Part shown: positions 24,459 through 32,695 of the stretch, piece by piece
How positions within the stretch are numbered: position 1 is the first letter of the stretch
Layout: the number at the start of each line of letters is the position of its first letter
DNA from: CAVWZH01 sp963765285
Lineage (GTDB): Bacteria; Acidobacteriota; Terriglobia; Terriglobales; Acidobacteriaceae
Reading direction: 5' to 3'
DNA: 64,000 nt
NCBI GenBank assembly: GCA_963765285.1
Contig: CAVXVR010000003.1
Coordinates: 1,178,001 to 1,242,000, forward strand
Notes under the pieces: generated by a model
What the model was told of the DNA's origin: nothing
What the model saw: only the letters and a program-made list of their open reading frames with translations
The model's database searches: none
Position numbers and translations under genes: made by a program

Positions 24459-26282
24459 AGACAGTCGACGCCCCGTCGTCCCCGGGCGAGAAAGCTGTGG
24501 AAGATTCTCCTTCCTGCCGCACGTGGTCTGATCGCCGGGGTGGTCGGCGGGGGCCTTTACTACCGTTCGCGTCCCGCTGCGCCGCTGACGGAAAAAGACA
24601 CCATCGTCTTGGCGGACTTCGACAACAAAACCGGAGATTCCGTTTTCGATGATGCCCTGAAGCAGGCACTGGCCGTGCAGCTCGGACAATCTCCGTTCCT
24701 CAACATTCTCTCCGACCGCAAGGTAGAGGAGACATTGCACCTGATGGGCCGGCCATCGACGGAAAGGATCACGCGAGATGTAGCGAGAGAACTGTGTATT
24801 CGCACTGGAAGCAAGGCGTTACTGGTGGGGGCGATTTCAAACCTGGGTGGCCAGTTCGTGGTCGGTGTCGACGCGATCGGCTGCAGCAGCGGAGACACCC
24901 TGGCCAAGGAACAGGAAGAGGCCGGGACAAAAGCTGACGTGCTGAAAGCTCTGGGAAAAGCTGCTTCCAGTCTGCGAGGAAAGCTGGGCGAATCCCTCGC
25001 CACCATCCAGAAGTTTGACGTTCCGGTCGAAGCCACGACGCCTTCGCTTGAGGCGCTGAAAGCCTTCAGCATGGGCATCACGACCTTCCGCGCAAAGGGT
25101 AATGCCGAGGCGATTCCGTTCTACAAGCGCGCCCTCGAACTCGACCCCAATTTCGCCGTAGCCTACGCCAGCCTGGGGCTCGTTTACGGCAACCTGGGAC
25201 AAGCCAGCCTGGCGGCGGAAAATATCAAGAAGGCTTATGAACTGCGCGATCGCGTCAGCGAGCGGGAGAAATATCGCATCTCGGCTTTGTACTACGAGAG
25301 AGTTACCGGCGAGCTGGAGCAAGCCGGCCAGGTTTATGAACTCTGGGGCAAGAGTTATCCCCAGGATCCCATACCGCCCGGTAACCTGGCAGTTATTTAT
25401 ACGGAGCTGGGACAGTACGAGAAGGCCTTGGCAGCGGACGTAGACAGCCAGAACCTGAAACCGGACGCGATCGGTTACAGCAATCTCGCAGATACCTACC
25501 TTGCAGCTGAACCGGCTGGATGACGCCAGAAAAACGATCGAGGATGCGCAAACGCATAATTTTGGCGGAGATATCCTGCATTGGACAATCTATCAACTGG
25601 CTTTTCTCAATGGGGACAACGCAGAAATGGAGCGGCAGGTGGCCTGGGCTGCGGGTAAGCCGGGAAGCGAAGACATCCTGCTCTCGTTTCACTCCGACAC
25701 TGAGGCTTACTTTGGCCAGCTGGCGAAAGCACGCGATCTCTCGCGGCGCGCAGTGGATGCGGCGGTGCGGGATGACTCCAAGGAAACCGCGGCACTATGG
25801 CAAGTGAATGCTGCCTTGCGGGAAGCAGAGTTCGGGAACGGTGCCGCTGCGAAACAGGCAGTAACGGAGGCATTGGCCCTGGCTCCGGGTAGGGATGTCA
25901 AACTGTTTGCTGCTCTCGCCCTCGCGCGCGCTGGCGAAACCGCCCGCGCTAAGGCGATTGCTCCAGGGACTTGAGAACAGCTACGGGTCGCAGACAATGA
26001 TGAAGGTGTACTGGCTGCCGACGATCAAGGCGGCGATCGAATTGAATGCCAATAATCCTGCCCAGGCGGTGGTGTTTCTGGAAGGCGCGGCTCCCTATGA
26101 GTTGGGTGAGCCATTGCAATTGCAAGTGGGGACTCTCGTATCCCGCTTACATTCGCGGCCAAGCCTATCTGGCAGCCCACAACGGCAACGCGGCCGCTGC
26201 GGAGTTTCAGAAGTTACTCGATCACCGCGGCATCGTGATCAATTTTCCGTTGGGCGCTCTGGCCCATCTGCAGCTCGGCCGC
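23748..26282 (+). pseudogene. Ser/Thr kinase-TPR gene fragment embedded in the PlsC region, with several frameshifts
   Basis: The fragment starts just before the catalytic loop (GIVHRDIKPANIFVTKRGHA), passes DFGLAK and GTVAYMSPEQVRAKELDSRT, and ends the kinase domain near EKDRNLRYQHASDMRAELQR. A stop at 24456 lies in the linker, probably between two compensating shifts. It continues with a membrane span (AARGLIAGVVGGGLYY), a DNA-damage/adenylate-cyclase-like LTEKDTIVLADFDNKTGD domain and TPRs. Extra single bases near 25500, 25962 and 26133 shift the frame each time. It stops at HLQLGR, short of the normal C-terminus. N-lobe and C-terminal tail are both missing, so this is a piece of a gene, about 2,535 bp long. 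Confidence 0.75.
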
Positions 26283-26456
26283 GCTCCCTGTCAGGTGCGG
26301 GCCAAGATCGGCGCAGCGGTTCAGCTTCCGGCTGGGAGCGATCCAGAGCATATCGCGCAAGAGTTGCAGCAGAAGGTGCGAAACACTGTAGATCAGCGTT
26401 TTTTCAGCAGAGTCAGCAACTCAGCCGCATGGCTCAGCGCGGCGACCCTTTTGTGA
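26283..26456 (+). pseudogene. Displaced C-terminal tail of the PlsC acyltransferase
   Basis: Reading in the same frame as 21342 gives APCQVRAKIGAAVQLPAGSD and PEHIAQELQQKVRNT. This matches the usual end of PlsC domains in such multidomain proteins (a ...VRVxIGxPVxFxxGxDPEEIAxxLQ pattern) and is exactly what is missing after GKKFA at 23747. It runs to a stop at 26456, overlapping the 3' end of the PilZ gene on the other strand. This is inferred from family knowledge; an alignment with an uninterrupted homologue would settle it. Confidence 0.6.
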
Positions 26457-26821
26457 AGACGATTTGCTTCCTGTTCCTTTTCCTGAAGGTACGCCTGATG
26501 CCTTTCCCGAAAGCGCGTCAGCTCGGTTGAGACGGCGTTATGGTCAATCTTCAGGGGAGTCAGAAATTCGACCGCGAAGCAAAACCCAGTGCGCTCACGG
26601 ATGATGCCGGTGACTAGCGCGGGTGGGGTTTGGAACTCGACCTCCATCGGGTCACCCGGTTGCAGAGGAACCCCCGCGTAGAGCACCATGCCGCCAGCGC
26701 TAATTTCTGCCAGGCGTCCCGGCACAAGAACTCTGGAACCTCCGCTGGGAAGCACGACTTGTACCGGCAGATCGACCTGATGTCTGGGCCAGCGACGGCT
26801 TGTCTTTGGGGCGGATGCCAT
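26393..26821 (-). CDS. PilZ-domain protein
   Basis: The 142-residue protein starts MASAPKTSRRWPRHQVDLPV at 26821. RRWPRHQVDLPV (the RxxxR-type loop) and EISAGGMVL (equivalent of D/NxSxxG) form the c-di-GMP-binding PilZ signature, followed by beta strands VEVEF-like (PMEVEFQTPP, FCFAVEFL). The C-terminal 45 residues are a charged helix (RHQAYLQEKEQEANRLHKRV) that could form a coiled coil. It probably acts as a c-di-GMP effector. The D of DxSxxG is Glu and the second Ser is present, so ligand binding is likely but not certain. It converges on the displaced PlsC tail. Confidence 0.8.
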   Translation of the reverse strand: MASAPKTSRRWPRHQVDLPVQVVLPSGGSRVLVPGRLAEISAGGMVLYAGVPLQPGDPMEVEFQTPPALVTGIIRERTGFCFAVEFLTPLKIDHNAVSTELTRFRERHQAYLQEKEQEANRLHKRVAALSHAAELLTLLKKR

Positions 26822-27082
26822 TGGGAGCCAGCACAAGTATGCAACCTGCCCGGGGAGCTTCTAAGGTCACCGAAGGGCCTGTACCCGACCGGTTACAGTC
26901 CACGAACCAGAAGGCACTTCTGGGAGGTTGCGGTAGCACCTGTGATTTCCACACACTTTGTCTGTTTTTGGTCTGAAATTAATTCTTGGTTAACCTTGGC
27001 GTCATTCTGACGCAACAACTCTTCAGTAGAGTGCTTGGCAGCAAACTTCACCTACCAGACCAGAGGCCGACTGATCACTGAA

Positions 27083-27910
27083 ATGACCAGTGTTCTGCGA
27101 CGACCGTCAAACGCTGTAGACCCGGCACGAAAGCACGGGGAATTACGAGCCTTGGAATCCAGAAAATCTCACACCGGCGACGACTTCCAGGTTGCGGCAA
27201 ATCAGCAGCTCGGGGCCTATACCTTACCCAACTTGAAGGCTGCGGCCAGGAGTGATCGCCTCCAGCCCGGATCCGACTTCTCGTTCTCTTCTGGCGACGG
27301 CAGAGCGACCTCGCACGATGTGCTCGTCGCCCTGACCTATGGTTTGGAATTAGTGCAGCACGGAGCCATGCTGGTGGCCAGCGAAGGTCAACCGCAGGCC
27401 GCAAACCGCAAGGCTTTGGCCATTCTGGAGAAGAAGGACGGTATCGTATTAGCAAAGACAGGTCTGGTGGCCGATAGCGCGTCCGATACGCGCTTGCTAC
27501 ACAAGATTTTGCATGAGGCCATCACTTACCCTGAATCAGGGGAGCCGAAAGAGTCTCCATTTTCCGTGCAACGCAGAATCGCACGCACTTCCCTGATTGT
27601 GCGGGTCGTGCCCGGGCCGGGACTAGCCTGTTGGCCTGATCGCAGTTCGCGCACCGCTCTGCTGAAACTCTACGATCGGGATTTGGGAGTGATCGTCGAC
27701 GAACACGCGCTTTCTTCCCTCTACGGTCTGACTAAGGGCGAAGCTGGACTGGCTACGCGCCTGGTGCAAGGGAAGTCGATCGAAGAGGCGTCGGCGGACC
27801 TGTATATCAGCACTCACACCGCCCGAACTCACCTGAAACGGATCTTCATGAAAACCGACACCCATCGGCAAACCGAACTGGTGGTCCGAATGATGTTCAC
27901 CGTGGTGTAG
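27083..27910 (+). CDS. LuxR-type helix-turn-helix transcriptional regulator
   Basis: The 275-residue product has a C-terminal LuxR DNA-binding domain (YGLTKGEAGLATRLVQGKSI, YISTHTARTHLKRIFMKTDT). It is preceded by a PAS-like sensory region (about 70-200; GLELVQHGAMLVASEGQPQA, ANRKALAILEKKDGIVLAK). No receiver domain is seen. The open frame begins at TTG 27035; ATG 27083 is taken as start. The ligand and targets are unknown. It stands alone, with convergent small genes downstream. Confidence 0.8.
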   Translation: MTSVLRRPSNAVDPARKHGELRALESRKSHTGDDFQVAANQQLGAYTLPNLKAAARSDRLQPGSDFSFSSGDGRATSHDVLVALTYGLELVQHGAMLVASEGQPQAANRKALAILEKKDGIVLAKTGLVADSASDTRLLHKILHEAITYPESGEPKESPFSVQRRIARTSLIVRVVPGPGLACWPDRSSRTALLKLYDRDLGVIVDEHALSSLYGLTKGEAGLATRLVQGKSIEEASADLYISTHTARTHLKRIFMKTDTHRQTELVVRMMFTVV

Positions 27911-28011
27911 GTTGTGGAGTGAAGGACTCGGCGTTTTCTCAGAGAGCAACCGGCAAACGCCCGCTCGCCGCACTCCCTGGGGCATTCGCCTCGTGCAGAT
28001 TTCTCGGGTTC

Positions 28012-28479
28012 TCAGCGTGGCTTCGGTCGCAGCAAGACCAGGCGATCCTCGCCGTCATGGGAGCCAATTCCCAGGATTTCTCCCCGGTTATTCAGAGCCA
28101 ATGCCTGAATGACTTCCCATCCTCCAACCTCGTCCAGGAATCGGTTCAGATCATAGAGCTGGTTGTCGCGAAACACGAAGCCATGAAAATTCTCATCGCC
28201 TTCGGTCAGCGATCCTCCGACCACGTCGCCACGATTGTTGATCCCGCGGGCCACGCTGAAGGACCCTCCCAGAGTTCCGAGCATCAGGCGGCGGCCGTCT
28301 TTCTGGCGGAACGCCTCGATTCTGCCGTTCGCATCATTCAGGCAAACCCCGGCAAGCCCGCCGAAGTCATTCAGCCCGGAAATGTCGTTGTGGTTGTTTT
28401 GAAAGGGGCCAAGATCAAGCACCTCGAAAACTCCAGACGCTTTGGCGCTGGCCTCTCGCCCTGCAATAGTTAGCTTCAT
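28012..28479 (-). CDS. HAF-repeat protein
   Basis: A 155-residue protein made of HAF-type repeats: MLGTLGGSFSVARGINNRGD, VVGGSLTEGDENFHGFVF and ALALNNRGEILGIG. HAF repeats form beta-propeller-like or beta-helical extracellular proteins of unknown function, common in Acidobacteria. This copy is short and has no signal peptide, so it may be a remnant or a cytoplasmic variant. It follows the small gene at 28489 by about ten bases and is probably cotranscribed with it. Confidence 0.7.
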   Translation of the reverse strand: MKLTIAGREASAKASGVFEVLDLGPFQNNHNDISGLNDFGGLAGVCLNDANGRIEAFRQKDGRRLMLGTLGGSFSVARGINNRGDVVGGSLTEGDENFHGFVFRDNQLYDLNRFLDEVGGWEVIQALALNNRGEILGIGSHDGEDRLVLLRPKPR

Positions 28480-28488
28480 AGGAGATGG

Positions 28489-28731
28489 TTACTCTCTCGC
28501 TGCTGAACCCCACTTTCGTATAGACAGGTACCGAATGTGGGCCCGCATGTTGTCAAGGGCCTCGGAGAGATCGCCGGCTGCTCCATCGTAAACCTGCCCT
28601 CCCGCGCCGCGCGAAAGCACGTAGCGGTAGAACTTACAGTTCTGACCACTCGAGCTTAGTCTTACGCAGCCCTGGAAGCCAGCCTCGCGTACAAGATAGA
28701 ACTCCACGCTGGAACCTCGCTGTGTGGGCAT
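28489..28731 (-). CDS. Small hypothetical protein
   Basis: An 80-residue frame starting MPTQRGSSVEFYLVREAGFQ (ATG 28731), continuing through GCVRLSSSGQNCKFYRYVLS and a helical LSEALDNMRAHIRYLSIRKW. It has two Cys and an alpha/beta look. I do not recognise it. Support is the ten-base spacing to the HAF gene on the same strand and a plausible amino-acid composition. Confidence 0.45.
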   Translation of the reverse strand: MPTQRGSSVEFYLVREAGFQGCVRLSSSGQNCKFYRYVLSRGAGGQVYDGAAGDLSEALDNMRAHIRYLSIRKWGSAARE

Positions 28732-28873
28732 ATTCACAGGAAGAGCCCAGACTGTAATCCCCTAAATGAGGTATTTTCCCAGAGCGCGTGGCCTCGGCGG
28801 GCCGCAAACTGGGCCCGCAGAGCGGAACGGACAAGCCATTCCGCATAAAGGGCTTCCCTGGGCCTGTAAAGAA

Positions 28874-30653
28874 TTATCCCTCCCCAAAGTCCCGGTACCG
28901 ATTGAGCACGTCATGATGGGAAACCACTCCTTCGAGCTTTCGGAAATCTGCACGGCTGACGACCGGTATGAGCGGCCAGCGGTCGACATACCGCAATGCC
29001 ATCTCCAGCGGATGATCGGGATGGAGGAAAGGAATCTGGCGGGCAGCGAGAATCGAGTTCAGCGTCATTCCGTCCTTGCCTTCCTTAACCATGGTTTCGA
29101 TCTCTGTTTTGGCAACGCTACCCCATCCGCTGGGGCTCAAGCGGACCAGGAGAACGTCGTGTGCAGTTTGACCCCAGTGCTGAAGGGCATGATCGAGCCC
29201 CTCCCCGCCATCTAAAACGGGTCCCTCCATAGGCCTCATCGCGTCCTCCACGCGCAGGATTTCCTCTTCCCGTTGTTCTTCCATGGAGGGCAGATCCAGT
29301 ACCGTCCTGGCGGGTCAGAACGTCGAAGATCGCCGTGGGCTCTAGCCGCCCGCGAAATCAGCGTATGCGACTGTGTTGGCCACGATGACGGGAACAATGA
29401 TGGAATAGTTTCCGCTGACTTCGAGAACCATGAAAGACCGACGTCATGGGCGCCCGCAAGAACCCCGCGAAGAGAACACCCATGTCCGACCAATGCGTAG
29501 GTGCCGGGCGACCCGGTAGCTGAGGAAGGAAAGCGTGCTGCGCTCCGCCTACAGCCGCCCCCAGCATGGCGCCGATGAACAATGTTGGAGCAAACATTCC
29601 CCCGGGAGTGCCGCTGACAAAGGAAAGCAGAGTCGCAATGATCTTCAGCCCGGCAAGGATGGCCAGCATCTGCCAGGTGAACGGCCGTGCATTGCTTCAT
29701 CGATGTACTCGTAGCCCGCGCCCATGACTTGCGGCGCACCGAGAACCGCAATTAGTCCGATCAGCAAGACCGGCGATGGCGGGCTGAAAATACTGCGTCC
29801 AGCGGGGTAGTGCCTTGAGCCGCGGACGCAGAGTGCCAATCCCCCGCGCGAACAGCACCGAAGCAAGACCGCCGACCACTCCAAGAATGGAGTACGCCAG
29901 GAGTTCAGAAGGATGCTCGAGTTGCACGGCGGGAATGCGGAAGAGCGGATTCTGAGCCGAGAAACCACCGCATCACGACTACGCTCGATACCGCCGAAAG
30001 CACGACCGAACCGAGAATGCCCGCCGTCCAACGCCCGATGACTTCTTCGATCACGAAAAGCACCGCCGAAATCGGGGCGTTAAATGCTGCCGCCAGACCG
30101 GCCGCCGCGCCCACGGGAGCGATTAACCGCATACGGTCGCGGGATAATCCATGCGCCGCCCCAGCGCCGAGGCCAGGCACGCGCCGATTTGCAGCGACGG
30201 ATCTTCAGGGCCCAGCGAGTGTCCTGATCCAATGGCTAGCGCTGCAGTGATGAACTTGCCGATGGCGGTGCGGAAGGGAATATAGCCGTCATAGATGTAG
30301 AGCGCAGCTTTGGTTTGATTGACGCCGCTACCCCGCGCCAGGGGAAAGACATGAATGACCAGCACGGCGATGACCAGCCCAGCGAGGCTCGGAGCCAGCA
30401 ACATCCGGATGGCGTGAGAGCTGTAACCCGATCCCAGGAGATAGATGCGGCACCAATCGATGGCGAAGCGGAAGCAGACACTGACGAGTGCGGAGAAGAT
30501 TCCGATGAAGACCGACAGGATCAGAAAGAAACACTCCTCTCGAAATACCGACCGCAGGAGAGCCGCCGTAGAGCCTGTGGGCAACGGCGGCACGGGCCCG
30601 GCTTGTCCGTTCTCCAGCAGGGCCTCATTTTGCGAGTTTGGCTGGCCGTTCAC
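28874..30653 (-). pseudogene. ClC-type chloride channel/antiporter with CBS domains, broken by many indels
   Basis: Conserved ClC pieces follow in order on the minus strand but in changing frames. They are GSGHSLGPEDPSLQIGACLA (filter region, before 30180), MRLIAPVGAAAGLAAAFNAP and ISAVLFVIEEVIGRW, then PQVMGAGYEYIDEAMHG, then LSFVSGTPGGMFAPTLFIGA, then TSVF plus MVLEVSGNYSIIVPVIVA. A C-terminal CBS region (MEEQREEEILRVEDAM to VVSHHDVLNRY) ends at 28874. I find single-base shifts near 30150, 29945, 29775, 29690 and 29430 and more at 29300-29370. Total length fits a ~590-residue ClC with CBS domains. Amino acids between shifts are well conserved, so the damage is recent or an artefact. The start is GTG 30653 or ATG 30668, overlapping the TPR gene stop. 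Confidence 0.8.
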
Positions 30654-30654
30654 C

Positions 30655-31827
30655 TCAACTCCCTTCATGCAGTTTGGAAATCAAGAGCAGGGCCGTGTCG
30701 GTGTCGGTCGGCGGACCGCAAGCGGAGGCAGTTTGTCGCTCGATACGGAATACCAGATCCATGGCCGCTTCTACCAAATCCGGATCTCGCTGCAGGCTTC
30801 GCTGATTGATTTTCGGCCGCATCTTTGCCCAGCTCTCCGCAAGACTTCCCGGCGGTTTGACCTGTCCGGCAGCCTCTTTCGAGCCGCCGCCAGGAGAGCA
30901 CGAACTTATCCGCTTACCCGCTGCGGTGAAGGCCTCAATCACAATGCGATTGCGCTGCGAGGCCGGGAGTTGCCGGCGGAAAGGGTCCATGCGAAGCACG
31001 AGTTCTGCAGTTCTGAGACGGGCAACGCTCTGGGCATCATTGGGATTGGCGGCTACTGCTTCTTGCGTGTAGCGTTGTGCCAGGTCGTAGCGGCCAAGCT
31101 CGAAAGCAGCTAGACCAGCTCCCGCCAGCACCACCGGGTTACGATGGTCCAACTTTAAGCTGAGGCGATACTCTGCGAGGGCATGCTGGTAATCCTGGGC
31201 TTGAAGAAAGAGATCGCCTGCGACAGCGTGCTGGGACGGGTCGTTACCCAGATTCGCAGCGAGCGCAATTAACTCGGATTGGGCCTGTGTTTTGGCGCCG
31301 CTCTTCAGCAGAAATTCGATGAGTTCCAGCCGAGTCTTCCGGCGCTCTGCTTCCTGATCGCCCGGCCAGGTGGCATAGATCGAATTATAGTAGTAGCGAA
31401 GGGCCTGTTCGGTGTCTCCCTTTTGAGCTGCGATACGTGCCAGCTCGCGATTGACCAGCCCATTCTCCGGCTCTCTCTCCCAAAGGTTGATCAGGTAAGC
31501 GTAAGCTTCATCGGTGCGCTTCAGGCCGATCAGAGCCTCAGCCAGGTTGCGCTGGTAGGAGTAGTTGTCGCGCGAGTAAAGCAGCGCCGTACGGAACTCG
31601 CTCACTGCTTGCCCAAAACGCTGCTGTTCGAGATCTGCCACGCCACGGGTGAACCAGCGATTCCCGAGAGACTCCTGCTGCGCGCGATAGAGCCGCGACA
31701 GGCCGGTCACGGCTACAAATGACACCACCGCCAGAGCAAAGAGAAGTGCCACAATCATTGGCTCTCGAGCGAGATAAAACCGGGAGTCTCGTTTCTGCTC
31801 GCGGAGGCTGATCGTCTCTCCTTGCAA
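30655..31827 (-). CDS. Membrane-anchored TPR protein
   Basis: The product has one N-terminal transmembrane helix (MIVALLFALAVVSFVAVTGL) after a charged segment (REQKRDSRFYLAREP), then TPR units: FTRGVADLEQQRFGQAVSEF, LAEALIGLKRTDEAYAYLIN, LFLQAQDYQHALAEYRLSL and AAFELGRYDLAQRYTQEAVA. The C-terminal ~110 residues are poorly structured. The frame is open back to 32295, but that part overlaps another gene on the same strand. TTG 31827 and ATG 31758 are the candidate starts. The stop overlaps the ClC start, implying one transcript. Confidence 0.75.
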   Translation of the reverse strand: MQGETISLREQKRDSRFYLAREPMIVALLFALAVVSFVAVTGLSRLYRAQQESLGNRWFTRGVADLEQQRFGQAVSEFRTALLYSRDNYSYQRNLAEALIGLKRTDEAYAYLINLWEREPENGLVNRELARIAAQKGDTEQALRYYYNSIYATWPGDQEAERRKTRLELIEFLLKSGAKTQAQSELIALAANLGNDPSQHAVAGDLFLQAQDYQHALAEYRLSLKLDHRNPVVLAGAGLAAFELGRYDLAQRYTQEAVAANPNDAQSVARLRTAELVLRMDPFRRQLPASQRNRIVIEAFTAAGKRISSCSPGGGSKEAAGQVKPPGSLAESWAKMRPKINQRSLQRDPDLVEAAMDLVFRIERQTASACGPPTDTDTALLLISKLHEGS

Positions 31828-32021
31828 TGATTCTGCTTGCGATTTTAGCGTAACAAAACCTCCCTCGATAATGGAGCCAAGGTGGCCGACATCCGCCCCT
31901 GAACTGCCTCCGGCATTCCGAACGTGGCCAATGCTAGTCGTCGAGGAGGCGCCCCAGAAATAAACGCGCGACCGCCAACGGCTGGAACCAAGACTAAGGA
32001 ATTCTGGTGGACAGGCGAAAA

Positions 32022-32315
32022 TCAGCACCTGAGAATGGCGCTGGTCTCGGGTGGGTTGACGATTCGGACTTCCGGGTTGGGGTATGACATCCCAGACGGT
32101 TCTGCCAGCGGGGGAGCGATGGGGATTGCAAAGCGCTGGAGCGCGGCCTGGAGGATGACCACCCGTAGGCGAGCCGCTGCTCGTGTCGCCTGAAGCGCGG
32201 AAACCGGCCCGTGAACGACCGAATACGGCCCCTGGGTCGCCGGAAAAAGGAAGATGGTCAAGACGCAGAGAACCGCCAGGGCGGCCAGTTCCCATCGAAT
32301 ACGGCCAGGAGTCAT
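32022..32315 (-). CDS. Small single-span membrane protein, function unknown
   Basis: A 97-residue protein starting MTPGRIRWELAALAVLCVLT, a signal-anchor helix to about residue 25, then PATQGPYSVVHGPVSALQAT and a periplasmic tail ending PETSAILRC. The frame could start 18 codons earlier at 32369. It precedes the TPR gene on the same strand with a gap near 190 bases. I do not recognise a named family; it looks like a conserved acidobacterial type. Confidence 0.6.
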   Translation of the reverse strand: MTPGRIRWELAALAVLCVLTIFLFPATQGPYSVVHGPVSALQATRAAARLRVVILQAALQRFAIPIAPPLAEPSGMSYPNPEVRIVNPPETSAILRC

Positions 32316-32695
32316 CAACTTATCATTAATTATAATCGTATCGAATTGGTTCCGCTCAAGGCGGATCAAAGGGAGACGACCCGCTCCGCGGAAAGAGAGG
32401 CCCAGCGTTTCGCCGTCACTTTCGACCGCTTTTCGGAATCACGCACTGTGCAGATCCCATGAACAGCGTCGAGTAAAATCTGACGACGAATGCACGAAAC
32501 GATAACGTGCGTAAGAAACAGCAATGGAACGAAGGTTGCTCGCTGTTTTCGTAATGTCGGCACGCGTGCTTGGCTTGAATTCCATGACCGGCGTTCCTTA
32601 GAACGGCCTTAACAAGAACGCCGCCGCCTCTTGAGAGTGCCCGAGATAATATTTCCGTTTCACTAGCCCAAGTTAGAACCGCAGGAGAAGTCGTC
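32316..32695. other. Divergent intergenic stretch without a recognised gene
   Basis: About 380 bases between the small membrane protein (minus) and the glycosidase (plus). No plausible coding frame is seen. It probably holds both promoters; the glycosidase has a ribosome-binding site aggaga a few bases before ATG 32696. Confidence 0.5.

Noticed and set aside
31828..32295. N-terminal extension of the TPR gene
   Set aside because: It overlaps another gene in a different frame and its sequence is Pro/Arg/Ser-rich without conservation.
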